Assembly (NCBI GenBank): GCA_947307365.1
Contig: CAMZIY010000004.1
Location: 1 to 41,898 of the forward strand
Reading direction: 5' to 3'
DNA from: an uncultured Clostridia bacterium
GTDB lineage: Bacteria; Bacillota; Clostridia; Oscillospirales; Oscillospiraceae
Length of the DNA: 41,898 nucleotides
Shown: piece by piece, positions 23,308 to 31,414 of the stretch
Layout of the letters: each line of letters begins with the position of its first letter
Position numbering within the stretch: the stretch's first letter is position 1
The notes under the pieces: generated by a model
Told to the model about the DNA's origin: nothing
Databases searched by the model: none
Seen by the model: only the letters and a program-made list of their open reading frames with translations
Program-made: the position numbers and the translations under genes

Positions 23308-24347
23308 AGGGCTTCACCACCCCGGAGGATCTCATCGCCCGCCCGGCGGACTTCGTGAAGGTCAGCCAGGGTGAGGTAAAACGGATCGTGAGCCTCCGCT
23401 CCTCCGGCAGCACCGGGCCGGCCAAGCGGCTGTACTTCACCGCCGGGGATCTGGAGCGGACCATTGAGTTCTTCCGCTCCGGCATGGCCCATATCGCCCG
23501 CCCGGGGGACCGGGCGGCGGCCTGCATCGGCAGTCTCAGTCCGGACGGGCTTGGGCGGCTGCTGGAGGAGGGTCTGCGCCGACTGGGTACGGAGCCGCTC
23601 CTTCTGGGGGCGGTCCGGGATTACGGGGAAACGGTTTCCGCCCTGCGGGCGTTCCGGCCCCATACCATCGTGGGCCTGCCGGTGCAGGTGCGGCGGCTCT
23701 GCCTTCTGGCGCCGGAGCTGCGGCCCCGGACCGTGCTTCTCAGCGGAGACTATCCGGCGGAGAGCCTGCGGGAGACCCTGGAACGCATCTGGGGCTGTAC
23801 CGTTTTCGACCACTACGGCATGACGGAGAGCGGCCTGGGCTTCGCGGTGCAGTGCCCCGCCCTGGAGGGGCGGCACGTCCGGGGGGACGAGCTGGAGGTG
23901 GAGATCCTGGAGCCCGGCACGGACCAGGTGCTGCCCGTGGGGGAATGGGGGGAGATCGTCTTCACCACCCTTCGGCGGGAGGCCATGCCCCTCCGGCGCT
24001 ACCGCACCGGGGACTACGGGCGGCTGCTGCCCGGGGTCTGTCCCTGCGGCTATGCCGGACCCCGGCTGGACAAGGTCCTGGGACGGCTGACGGAACGGGC
24101 GAAGCCCATCTCGATCTATACTCTGGACGAGGCCCTGCTGGGCTGGGATGAACTGTATGATTATGCCGCCTCCCTGGAGGGGGGGCGGCTGACCATTGCC
24201 GCGGACCTGGCTCCCGGAGGGGAGCTGGAAGAGGTGGCCCGGCGGCTGGAGGGCCTGTGGCCCGGTGACAGGCTGGAGGTGCGGACGGGTACCGTGCCCC
24301 CGGGAACCGCCAAACGGGCGGTAAGGACGGAGGGGGAGAGACCATGA
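23304..24347 (+). CDS. AMP-dependent CoA-ligase-like protein (DVU_1553-like), short form
   Basis: A 347-residue adenylate-forming enzyme of the phenylacetate-CoA-ligase type. The ATP loop RSSGSTGPAKR is at residues 32-42, and later motifs are HYGMTESGLGF and YRTGDYGRLLPG; the C-terminal small domain is present but brief. The loop normally lies about 90 residues from the N-terminus, so this form lacks most of the usual N-terminal part. That fits the DVU_1553-type family rather than a deletion, because start (GTG overlapping the previous stop, GTGA) and end are both clean. Its acyl substrate is unknown. The next ATG overlaps its stop. Confidence 0.82.
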   Translation: MKGFTTPEDLIARPADFVKVSQGEVKRIVSLRSSGSTGPAKRLYFTAGDLERTIEFFRSGMAHIARPGDRAAACIGSLSPDGLGRLLEEGLRRLGTEPLLLGAVRDYGETVSALRAFRPHTIVGLPVQVRRLCLLAPELRPRTVLLSGDYPAESLRETLERIWGCTVFDHYGMTESGLGFAVQCPALEGRHVRGDELEVEILEPGTDQVLPVGEWGEIVFTTLRREAMPLRRYRTGDYGRLLPGVCPCGYAGPRLDKVLGRLTERAKPISIYTLDEALLGWDELYDYAASLEGGRLTIAADLAPGGELEEVARRLEGLWPGDRLEVRTGTVPPGTAKRAVRTEGERP

Positions 24348-24934
24348 ATCAGCGCGCTATCAGGGACATCACCGACTTTATCTTCATGAGCGATACGCCC
24401 AGGAGGAGCGACATCATCTTCATTCCCGGCACCTCGCAATCGGTCATCACGGAAAAGGCCGCTGAGCTGTACCGCGCGGGCTTTGCAGATTACGTCATGC
24501 CCGCTGGTCTGTGGTCCGGCAAAAGGGGGAGATTTGCCGGCGAAAAGATCGACAATCCCCGGTATGCGGGGGAATATGCCTCGGATTATGCCTACTGCAG
24601 GCATATCCTGCTGGAAAACGGTGTCCCGGAAAGCGCCGTTCTCCGGGAGGAGCGATCCACCAACACCGGGGAAAATGCGGAGTTTTCTGCTTTGGTTTTG
24701 AGAGACCTGGGCATAAGCGTGAAAAAGGCCATACTCTGCTGCCAGTCCTTCCATGCCCGCAGAGCGTTCATGACCTACGGGAAGTATTTCCCCGATACGG
24801 AGATCCTGGTGGTCCCGACGGATACCCAGGGCATACGGAGAGAGGACTGGTATCTCCGCGAAGACAGTTACCGCAGGGTCATGAGCGAGGTATACAAATG
24901 CGGACAGTATTTTCTGGAATATGCTGAAGCTTGA
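24344..24934 (+). CDS. YdcF/ElyC-like DUF218 protein
   Basis: A 196-residue soluble protein of the DUF218 (SanA/YdcF/ElyC) superfamily: IIFIPGTSQSVITEKAAELYRAGFADYVMPAGL at the start, the signature REERSTNTGENAEFSALVLRD in the middle (residues about 103-123) and AILCCQSFHARRAFMTYGKYFP. There is no membrane helix, so it is like YdcF, which binds S-adenosylmethionine, rather than ElyC. The ATG overlaps the ligase stop by ATGA, and the kinase gene begins inside its 3' end. Function is not known. Confidence 0.85.
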   Translation: MNQRAIRDITDFIFMSDTPRRSDIIFIPGTSQSVITEKAAELYRAGFADYVMPAGLWSGKRGRFAGEKIDNPRYAGEYASDYAYCRHILLENGVPESAVLREERSTNTGENAEFSALVLRDLGISVKKAILCCQSFHARRAFMTYGKYFPDTEILVVPTDTQGIRREDWYLREDSYRRVMSEVYKCGQYFLEYAEA

Positions 24935-25955
24935 GATCGGCGATCTTTCCCCCATTCTTCGGGACTTCGGCATCCTCTCCCCCGCTGCGGCCCTCACGGA
25001 GCTGCAGCGGTACGACTATGAGAGCCAGGGGCCGGATACCCGGGAGGTCCGGCTGATCCTCCGGGTGGAGACCGGGGATGGCCGCAGCCTGGTGCTGCGG
25101 CTGAAAAACGAGCCAGACGCCCCGCAGGCGCTCATGGAGGCCCAGAGCCGCTTTGCCGCGCTCCTGCGGGAAAAGGGCGTCGAAACGCCCCGGGCTTACC
25201 GGGCGGGAGAAAACTACACCCGGCGGTATGATCTGAAGGGGTATCCGGTGGTGGCGGCGCTGGAGGAATATGCCTCCGGAGAGCTGACCGTCGTGGATCT
25301 CCCTACGGCAGAGGAGACCGGGGCGCTGCTGGCCAGGATGCACGATATCGCGGAGGCGGAGGACGCCCACGTGGACGGGCCGGTGCTTTTCGATCCCCTG
25401 GGCCGGAACGACCTGTTCCGCTTCTCCCTGTTCACCGATCTGGGGGACTTCCTCCGGGAAACGGACGCCGCCCTCTATGGGGAGATCCTCCGGCGGCACG
25501 GCCTTCTCCGGGAGCGGGTCCGAGACCTGGAACAGGCGCCCCGGTACGCGGTGCAGGGGGACATCAGCGACTGCAACCTCTACCGCACCCCGGACGGAAG
25601 GCTGGGGATCTTCGACTACAACAACTGCGGGGACAACGGGCTTTTTGCCGACGCGGTGATGCAGGCCCTCTTCGAAGCCCGGCTCATGGACTATTCCGAC
25701 GAAATGGAGGACCGGGAAGCCCGGATCCTGGCGGCCTTTCTCCGGGGCTACGACCGGGAGCGGCCCTTCACCCGGAAGGAGCGGGCGCTGTACCCCAGCC
25801 TGTACGGCCTCATCAACGCCTTCTGGCTCAGCGACCTCAAGTGGGACGAGGACAGTCTGGAGGAGCTGGTGAAAACCGGGGACCGGGAAACGGCGCGGGC
25901 CCGGATGGAGGGGATCCTGAGGAAGCTGACGGAACTGCCGGAGATGCCGGTATAG
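24921..25955 (+). CDS. APH-fold phosphotransferase family protein
   Basis: A 344-residue kinase of the aminoglycoside phosphotransferase/choline kinase superfamily. The catalytic loop reads QGDISDCN (212-219): the Asp (D214) and Asn (N219) are kept, but the usual His is Gln. The metal-binding Asp is D232 in IFDYNN. The N-lobe has SLVLRLKNEPDAPQAL with the ATP-binding Lys region. Such proteins in anaerobes usually phosphorylate small metabolites or sugars rather than drugs, so I would not call it a resistance gene. It overlaps the YdcF-like gene by 14 bases and closes the operon. Confidence 0.85.
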   Translation: MLKLEIGDLSPILRDFGILSPAAALTELQRYDYESQGPDTREVRLILRVETGDGRSLVLRLKNEPDAPQALMEAQSRFAALLREKGVETPRAYRAGENYTRRYDLKGYPVVAALEEYASGELTVVDLPTAEETGALLARMHDIAEAEDAHVDGPVLFDPLGRNDLFRFSLFTDLGDFLRETDAALYGEILRRHGLLRERVRDLEQAPRYAVQGDISDCNLYRTPDGRLGIFDYNNCGDNGLFADAVMQALFEARLMDYSDEMEDREARILAAFLRGYDRERPFTRKERALYPSLYGLINAFWLSDLKWDEDSLEELVKTGDRETARARMEGILRKLTELPEMPV

Positions 25956-25969
25956 CACAAGAGAATCGT

Positions 25970-26003
25970 AAGGGCTGAGCGGACAAAACCGCTCAGCCCT
26001 TTT
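25970..26003 (+). terminator. Intrinsic terminator of the oxidoreductase operon
   Basis: A perfect 13-bp stem (AAGGGCTGAGCGG at 25970-25982 with CCGCTCAGCCCTT at 25989-26001), six-base loop, then TT and CC. The minus side lacks a T run. Confidence 0.9.
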
Positions 26004-26015
26004 CCTGTCGTTGGT

Positions 26016-28592
26016 CTATTTCAGGATCTCCAGACGGAAAATACAGTTGTAGCCATACGACTCGCAGCGGTCCGCTTCGGGAATATACGTTCCCTTCCTG
26101 CTGACCACCAGGGAGCACCAATAGGTCCCCGGCGGCAGATCCTCCAGAACCGCCAGGTCCTCATCGGGCTCCGAGATCAGCATCGTCAGCTCCTGATCGT
26201 AGACCCGGAGCAAGGGTCTGCTCCGGCTGACTCCTTCCGCGAGACGCAGCTTCAGCTCTCCCCGGAACAACAGGATGGGGATCTCATCCCTGTGTTCCGC
26301 GATCATCGCCTCCACGGGCTCTCCGTCGGCAGCCAGGAAACCGTCCCCGGTCCAGGTCTCCGACCAGCGGGAATAAAAGTAGGGAAAGATGCTGTCCTCC
26401 CCGCTGCAGCTGACGGACAGGAGGGGGACCGGCTCCTCTTTGCCGAAAAACATCTCCCGTACAGCCGCCCGGTAGTCCTCATCGATGACATACATATAGC
26501 TGGAATAGGGCACATAGATGGGGATGACCGCGATCTCCTCCGCCGGGAGCTTGTAGGAGGCCAGGATCTCCTGCATTTCCCGCACCGAGGCCGCTCTCAG
26601 GTTCCAGAGCTCATCATTCGTTTTTTCCCGATTCGTCCCGGCCATGAGGCCGCAGGACCAGGCCCCTTTCGCCAGCTGCCAGACATAGAGCTCCAGGCCC
26701 TTGTCCGTGGGGAGATCATAGTATTCCGGATATTTTTCCCGCAGGGCCATCGGGGTCACCACGGCGCTGATCTTTCCTTCGAGCACGGCGTTCAGGCAAA
26801 CCAGCCAGTACACCGTGGAATCATCAGAGTACGGGTCTCCTGCCTCACTTTCATCATAAAACCCATAGGCCAGGTACAGCTGGCCGGTCTCCAGCTCCAG
26901 CAGATCGTAGAACACACTGCCGGACATATCCCGCCCTGGCACACGCCAGGCGTTCCGTACGCGCTTCCGCAGATCGGGGAGCTTGTCCTGCACGCTCCGG
27001 TAATACCGGTCGAGGTTGTCCGCGGTGGGGTCGAATCGGTGCAGCCGACCGGCGTCGATCCAGGTATCCCCCTCCGTTCCCTTCCGGATCAGCAGGGTTT
27101 TTTCCGGGGTAACACAGAACTTTGGCCTAGTCTCCGCCGGAGCCGTCGGATCGTAGACCTCAGGGAGGATGGGCAGATCCGTTCCGGCGCTGCCAGTCTC
27201 CGTCATCCATTCCCGAAACCCCTCGGATACATAGACAACCCTCGATATTCCGTAGAACAAGCCGGAGGTTTTCCGCTCCTCCGGGCTGGGGATCCAGCGG
27301 CTTTCCCAATCCAGAAAGGCGCCGTCGAAATCAAATTCCATTCTCCATTGCCCGTCATGGTCGTAGACCACGGAGTGGTAGTCATCCTCCGCGCCCTTCC
27401 AGAAGCTGTAGCTGTTGGCATAGCGGTACTCCACCGTGACCATTTGATGATCCTCGTCCCCCAGGGTCACGCTCATGCCCAGGGTGCCGGACCAGGCGGT
27501 ATTCCGGATCCGGCGCTTGCCGTATTGACGGATCAGCCCCGCCAGTTCCCTTCCCGCCTCCGGATCCAGCTCAAAGCCGCCGTAATCATCGAAATAATGC
27601 GCGTAAATGATGGCGTCCTCCCGCAGCTTCAGGGGTACCGGGTCCGTCAGGAAGAACACCGCCGCCAGGACGGCCAGCACAACGGCCCCCAGGATGATCC
27701 AGAAGGCGGGCTTCCGGTAATTCAGCACGTTCTTCACCCGTCCCTTCACCCCCGCCTCCCCGAAGGCCAGGGGACAGGCGGCGACCATTCTCCCGGGACG
27801 GCTCAGGTCCAGCAGAGCCTGGGCATAATCCGCCCGGGCCGCCGGGTCCAGGTCCCGCACCGCCCGCTCGTCGCAGGCCAGCTCCATATCCCGGCAGAAC
27901 AGGATGTTAGCCAGCCAGAGGGCGGGATTGAACCAGTGCACGGCCAGGAGCAGGAAGCCCAGGGGCTTCCACAGCTGATCCAGCCGGCGGAGATGGGCCC
28001 GCTCATGGGCCAGCACATGGCTCAGCTGCAGCTCCTCCAGCCCGGAGGGAAGAAAGATCCGGGGACGGAGCACCCCCAGGATGAAGGGGGAATCCGCCCC
28101 GTCGCACAGGTATGCCTTTCCGGAAAAGGGGACCGACGCCGCGGTGCGCCGCCGGAGGCGCAGGAAGCTTACCAGGGCATACAGGAGCATGGCAAGGGTC
28201 CCCGCCGCCCAGAGCAGGGGCAGATACTGACCCGGAGAGGTTTCCGTGCTGACCCGAACGTTCTGCGCCTCCCCCACCGCCTGATTCACGGCATGGTCCC
28301 GGGGCGTTTCCAGCTCCAGCACCGGCAGGGCCGCGTCCACAGCGGAGACGATCTGCCGGTCCGACACCGCAGCGGTACCGCCCGGGGGCATGAGACTCGC
28401 CCCGGACCGGGGCAGGGCCGGGCACAGCAGCCGCACCGCCACCAGCAGCCACAGGAGGCAGAGGACCCGCTTCGGCGCCTTCCGAAGGAGAAAGCGCAGC
28501 AGGACCACCACTCCCGTCAGGACGGCGGCGGACAGGCTCATGCGCAGCATCACGGGGAAAGCCCGCTGCAGCGCCAGCAACACCGCTTCCAT
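26016..28592 (-). CDS. BlaR1-like M56 membrane peptidase with an unusual sensor region
   Basis: An 858-residue membrane signal transducer. Four N-terminal helices frame a cytosolic gluzincin domain with H196-E197-R198-A199-H200 (HERAH) and downstream ACDERAVRDL, the M56 zinc site. In the BlaR1 paradigm, ligand binding outside triggers the peptidase, which destroys the repressor BlaI. After a fourth helix (about 300-318, PAFWIILGAVVLAVLAAVFF) comes an extracytoplasmic region of over 500 residues. I do not see the SxxK-SxN-KTG motifs of a penicillin-binding sensor there; it contains many Tyr/Trp-rich strands instead. It starts two bases after the blaI stop, with GGGAGGGG as Shine-Dalgarno. The frame is open upstream, but that part is out-of-frame blaI. 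Confidence 0.85.
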   Translation of the reverse strand: MEAVLLALQRAFPVMLRMSLSAAVLTGVVVLLRFLLRKAPKRVLCLLWLLVAVRLLCPALPRSGASLMPPGGTAAVSDRQIVSAVDAALPVLELETPRDHAVNQAVGEAQNVRVSTETSPGQYLPLLWAAGTLAMLLYALVSFLRLRRRTAASVPFSGKAYLCDGADSPFILGVLRPRIFLPSGLEELQLSHVLAHERAHLRRLDQLWKPLGFLLLAVHWFNPALWLANILFCRDMELACDERAVRDLDPAARADYAQALLDLSRPGRMVAACPLAFGEAGVKGRVKNVLNYRKPAFWIILGAVVLAVLAAVFFLTDPVPLKLREDAIIYAHYFDDYGGFELDPEAGRELAGLIRQYGKRRIRNTAWSGTLGMSVTLGDEDHQMVTVEYRYANSYSFWKGAEDDYHSVVYDHDGQWRMEFDFDGAFLDWESRWIPSPEERKTSGLFYGISRVVYVSEGFREWMTETGSAGTDLPILPEVYDPTAPAETRPKFCVTPEKTLLIRKGTEGDTWIDAGRLHRFDPTADNLDRYYRSVQDKLPDLRKRVRNAWRVPGRDMSGSVFYDLLELETGQLYLAYGFYDESEAGDPYSDDSTVYWLVCLNAVLEGKISAVVTPMALREKYPEYYDLPTDKGLELYVWQLAKGAWSCGLMAGTNREKTNDELWNLRAASVREMQEILASYKLPAEEIAVIPIYVPYSSYMYVIDEDYRAAVREMFFGKEEPVPLLSVSCSGEDSIFPYFYSRWSETWTGDGFLAADGEPVEAMIAEHRDEIPILLFRGELKLRLAEGVSRSRPLLRVYDQELTMLISEPDEDLAVLEDLPPGTYWCSLVVSRKGTYIPEADRCESYGYNCIFRLEILK

Positions 28593-28594
28593 CC

Positions 28595-28960
28595 TTACCC
28601 CTCCCGGCGGGCGGCGTCGATAAGCTTCTGGATGGCGTCCGCCTCCTCTTCCGTGAGCCGGTTCCGTGCGGTGAAGGCCGCCACAAAGGCAGGCAGAGAG
28701 CCGCCATAGGTCTCCGCCACGAAGCGCTCCCCCCGCATGGCCAGAAAATCCGCCCGGGAGATCCGGGAGGAAACGATGCCCTCCGCATTCTGAAAAATGC
28801 CCTTCTCGCAGAGCTTCCGCAGCACGGTGTACGTGGTGGGCCGCTTCCAGTTCAGTTCCTTCTGGCAAAGCCCCGCCAGTTCCCGGGAGGAAAGGGGCTC
28901 ATGGGCCCAGATCAGCTCCGCGAACCGCTCCTCCACTACGCCCAACTTCAGGTCTTCCAT
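28595..28960 (-). CDS. BlaI/MecI/CopY-family repressor
   Basis: A 121-residue winged-helix repressor: LGVVEERFAELIWAHEPLSSRELAGLCQKELNWKRPTTYTVLRKLCEKGIF is the DNA-binding domain, and the C-terminal helices (GGSLPAFVAAFTARNRLTEEEADAIQKLID) form the dimer interface. BlaI-type proteins block their own operon and are cleaved by BlaR1. The start is ATG 28960 with AGGGGGCGG upstream. Two 17-bp inverted repeats lie in its promoter region and are the probable operators. It is translated together with the M56 gene, whose ATG lies two bases after the stop. Confidence 0.93.
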   Translation of the reverse strand: MEDLKLGVVEERFAELIWAHEPLSSRELAGLCQKELNWKRPTTYTVLRKLCEKGIFQNAEGIVSSRISRADFLAMRGERFVAETYGGSLPAFVAAFTARNRLTEEEADAIQKLIDAARREG

Positions 28961-28973
28961 CTTACCGCCCCCT

Positions 28974-28990
28974 GTTTATTCTCGATAAAC
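28974..28990 (-). promoter_or_regulatory. Probable BlaI operator, downstream copy
   Basis: GTTTAT and ATAAAC arms (perfect 6-bp inverted repeat) with a five-base centre TCTCG. It lies just past the predicted transcription start of blaI. Confidence 0.8.
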
Positions 28991-28997
28991 TAAGCTC

Positions 28998-29026
28998 AGT
29001 TTATCACGGATAAACAGCTTTGTCAA
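28998..29026 (-). promoter_or_regulatory. Promoter of the blaI-blaR1 unit
   Basis: TTGACA (-35, perfect, 29021-29026) and TAAACT (-10, 28998-29003) separated by 17 bases on the minus strand. The upstream operator covers the -10 and part of the spacer. Confidence 0.85.
28999..29015 (-). promoter_or_regulatory. Probable BlaI operator, upstream copy over the -10
   Basis: GTTTAT and ATAAAC arms with centre CACGG, the same pattern as the downstream copy. The centres of the two copies are 25 bases apart. Binding here would block RNA polymerase directly. Confidence 0.82.
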
Positions 29027-29028
29027 GC

Positions 29029-29059
29029 AAAAACCGGCGGGACCCTCGCGGGTCCCGCC
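29029..29059 (-). terminator. Intrinsic terminator of the moxR operon
   Basis: On the minus strand a perfect 10-bp stem (GGCGGGACCC with GGGTCCCGCC) and four-base loop are followed by GG and five T residues. The T run ends two bases before the blaI -35 hexamer. Confidence 0.9.
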
Positions 29060-29071
29060 AAACTTTGTTTT

Positions 29072-31402
29072 TTATCTCCCCAGGATCATGCGGTGGAGGA
29101 TATAGCTCCGGATGCCCAGCTTCTTCCGCAGGGTCCGCTCCAGGAAAATGTAGTAATCGCACATCCGCCGGACCTCCCCGTCCGTGGGCTCCCGCAGGGC
29201 GAAGCGGGAGAGGACCACGGGCTCGCACACGGTTTCCAGGGGGTACCGGGCCCGGTCCCCGGCCAGGGCTTCGTCCGCCCGGGCGCAGAACCGCTGAATG
29301 GTATCCGAGGGCTGCATCTCCAGCCCCAGGAAGCCCAGCTGCTTCAGGATCTGGCGGTAGCACACGTCCGCCCGGGAAGCGTTATCCGGATATCTGCGGT
29401 TCAGGCGGCGGTAGAAGTTCTCCACCCGGAAGAACAGCAGGATGAACCGCACCAGCAGGAAGATCAGGAAGGCGGCCAGGTCGCAGCCCAGGATGATCAG
29501 CAGGATCTTCCCCGTATTGTCCTTCTTCTTCGGCGTCAGAGACTCGTGGTCCGTCTCCGGTTCCGGCAGCTCCGGCTCGGGGAGCTCCGGCTCCGGCATC
29601 TCCGGCACATCGGGCTTCGGCGTGGGCTTCGGCTTCTCCTCCTCCACGGGCTCGTCCCGGGTCACCAGCTCATAGAAGTTCCAGTGGGTGGGATCGAAGT
29701 CCACCCAGCCTACGCCGTAGAAATAGACCTGGGACCAGGCATGGGCGGTGGCGTTGGTGGCCACGTAGGAGGTGGTGTCCTTCACCCGGTCCGCCTGCTT
29801 CAGGCCGTAGCCGGTGACATACCGGGCGGGAAGCCCGGCTATACGGGCCATGAGGGTCATGGCGGTGGCATAATAGGTGCAGTACCCCTCCCGGCTCTCC
29901 AGAAAATAGGAGAGGAAATCCCGGTCCCCGGGAGCGTCCCCGGGGGTCTGGGTATAGGTGCAGTTGTCCCGGATCCAGGTCTCGATGGCCAGGGCCTTGT
30001 CATAGTCGTCCTCGCTGCCGGCGATGATCGCCTCCACCAGTTCCGCCACATAGGGCTCGATGGTCTCGGATACCTGGGTATAGCGCTCCGCGATCTCCTC
30101 ATACTCCCTGTCCTTGGAGGCGGAAGCGTATTTCAGCAGAACGTGCATGTTCCAGTCGAAATTCTCCTGCTCCCGGTCAAAGACCCGGGTGCGGATGGAG
30201 TAGCTCAGGGCGTAAGGCGGGAATTCCAGGGCGTAGAGCTCCCCCTGGGTATTGAAGTAGATCTTGGTGTCGTCCGACCGCTGGAGGGTCACCCGTTCCA
30301 GCTTGCCCCCGGCAAACAGGGAGCGGAAGTTCACGTTCATGTTGATATCCAGGAGGGCGCTTTTGGTGATCTTGTTATAGGGCCCGGACGCCTGGTTGGA
30401 GGAAGGCTTGTCGATGGTGAAGATCTCCCGCCGTTTGCCCTTCCAGAGGGGACTGTCGAAGCGGAAACGGCCCAGAGCCCAGCCGTCATACCAGCCATAG
30501 CCGTTATAGGTATCGTACACCGACCCGGCCAGGAGGATGGGGGTGTCGGTCTTCACCCGCAGCACGTTCTTGTTGTTGGGCTCGATGTTCCCTCCCAGCT
30601 CAAAGCCGTTGGGGGAAAGGCCGGAATAGGACAGATCGAAGCTTCCGCCGCTGGAAGTCCCCTCCCCGTAGAAGGAGAACACGTCCCCCAGGTCCTCCAC
30701 GAAATTCACCAGGGATTTGGACTGCCACGCGCCCTCCTCCTTGGGCCCGAAGGCAAAGGCGAAGAGCACCGCCAGGGGCGCAAGCACCATGGCCGTGGTC
30801 AGCATGGCGGACACGGGGATCTTCTCCCCCCGGCCCAGCTTCCGGTTGATGCTCCGGGCATTGGTGCGGCAGATGAGCACGAAGAGGACGATGAGCAGCA
30901 GGGCCGCCACCGTGAGCATATTCTCCGCGCCGGCATAGTACAGCCATACCAGCAGGGCTCCGCTGAGGAGGATCCACACCGGCAGGAAGGCCAGGCGGCG
31001 GAAATAAACATACAGCACCAGGGTCACGGGGAAGGAAAAGGCCAGGTGGACCAGGAACTGGCTGCCGTTTTCCGAATAGGGCAGCGTATAGGGATAGGCG
31101 TCGTTGTACCAATCGATGAATCCGTTTACATAATCCAGGATCGGATCCTTCAGCTTGAAGACCCACACGGCGCCGAAGCCCAGGATGGCCACCGCCGCGA
31201 TCAGCGCCGGGGCGATCCACCACCGGCGGGAGAGGAGGAAGATCACGGACAGGTCCACCGCCGCGAAGAGCATGCATTCCGTCATGCTCACCTCCTGGCC
31301 CAGGGCAGGCAGGAGGGCGGTGCAGAAGGCGCAGCTGCCCAGGAGGCAGCAAAGCAGCTCCACGATGAGGGAGGAGGAGAATCCTTCGTTTTGTTTCTTC
31401 AC
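29072..31402 (-). CDS. Transglutaminase-like membrane protein (TgpA type)
   Basis: A 776-residue membrane protein. Six or so N-terminal helices (about 10-225) come first, then a beta-rich extracytoplasmic region, then a transglutaminase-like domain with the triad C508 (REGYCTYYAT), H554 (ATAHAWSQVYF) and D568 (WVDFDPT). A Pro/Glu-rich spacer, one more helix (about 660-680, ILLIILGCDLAAFLIFLLVRF) and a cytosolic tail resembling DUF4129 end the protein. The natural reaction is unknown; such proteins may cut or cross-link proteins outside the cell. It follows DUF58 by 12 bases in the moxR operon, a conserved trio. Confidence 0.92.
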   Translation of the reverse strand: MKKQNEGFSSSLIVELLCCLLGSCAFCTALLPALGQEVSMTECMLFAAVDLSVIFLLSRRWWIAPALIAAVAILGFGAVWVFKLKDPILDYVNGFIDWYNDAYPYTLPYSENGSQFLVHLAFSFPVTLVLYVYFRRLAFLPVWILLSGALLVWLYYAGAENMLTVAALLLIVLFVLICRTNARSINRKLGRGEKIPVSAMLTTAMVLAPLAVLFAFAFGPKEEGAWQSKSLVNFVEDLGDVFSFYGEGTSSGGSFDLSYSGLSPNGFELGGNIEPNNKNVLRVKTDTPILLAGSVYDTYNGYGWYDGWALGRFRFDSPLWKGKRREIFTIDKPSSNQASGPYNKITKSALLDINMNVNFRSLFAGGKLERVTLQRSDDTKIYFNTQGELYALEFPPYALSYSIRTRVFDREQENFDWNMHVLLKYASASKDREYEEIAERYTQVSETIEPYVAELVEAIIAGSEDDYDKALAIETWIRDNCTYTQTPGDAPGDRDFLSYFLESREGYCTYYATAMTLMARIAGLPARYVTGYGLKQADRVKDTTSYVATNATAHAWSQVYFYGVGWVDFDPTHWNFYELVTRDEPVEEEKPKPTPKPDVPEMPEPELPEPELPEPETDHESLTPKKKDNTGKILLIILGCDLAAFLIFLLVRFILLFFRVENFYRRLNRRYPDNASRADVCYRQILKQLGFLGLEMQPSDTIQRFCARADEALAGDRARYPLETVCEPVVLSRFALREPTDGEVRRMCDYYIFLERTLRKKLGIRSYILHRMILGR

Positions 31403-31414
31403 GTCAGCACCCCC

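Noticed and set aside
24921..25955. Aminoglycoside-resistance gene
   Set aside because: Only the superfamily fold is visible, the catalytic loop differs, and the operon context is metabolic, so a resistance role is not supported.
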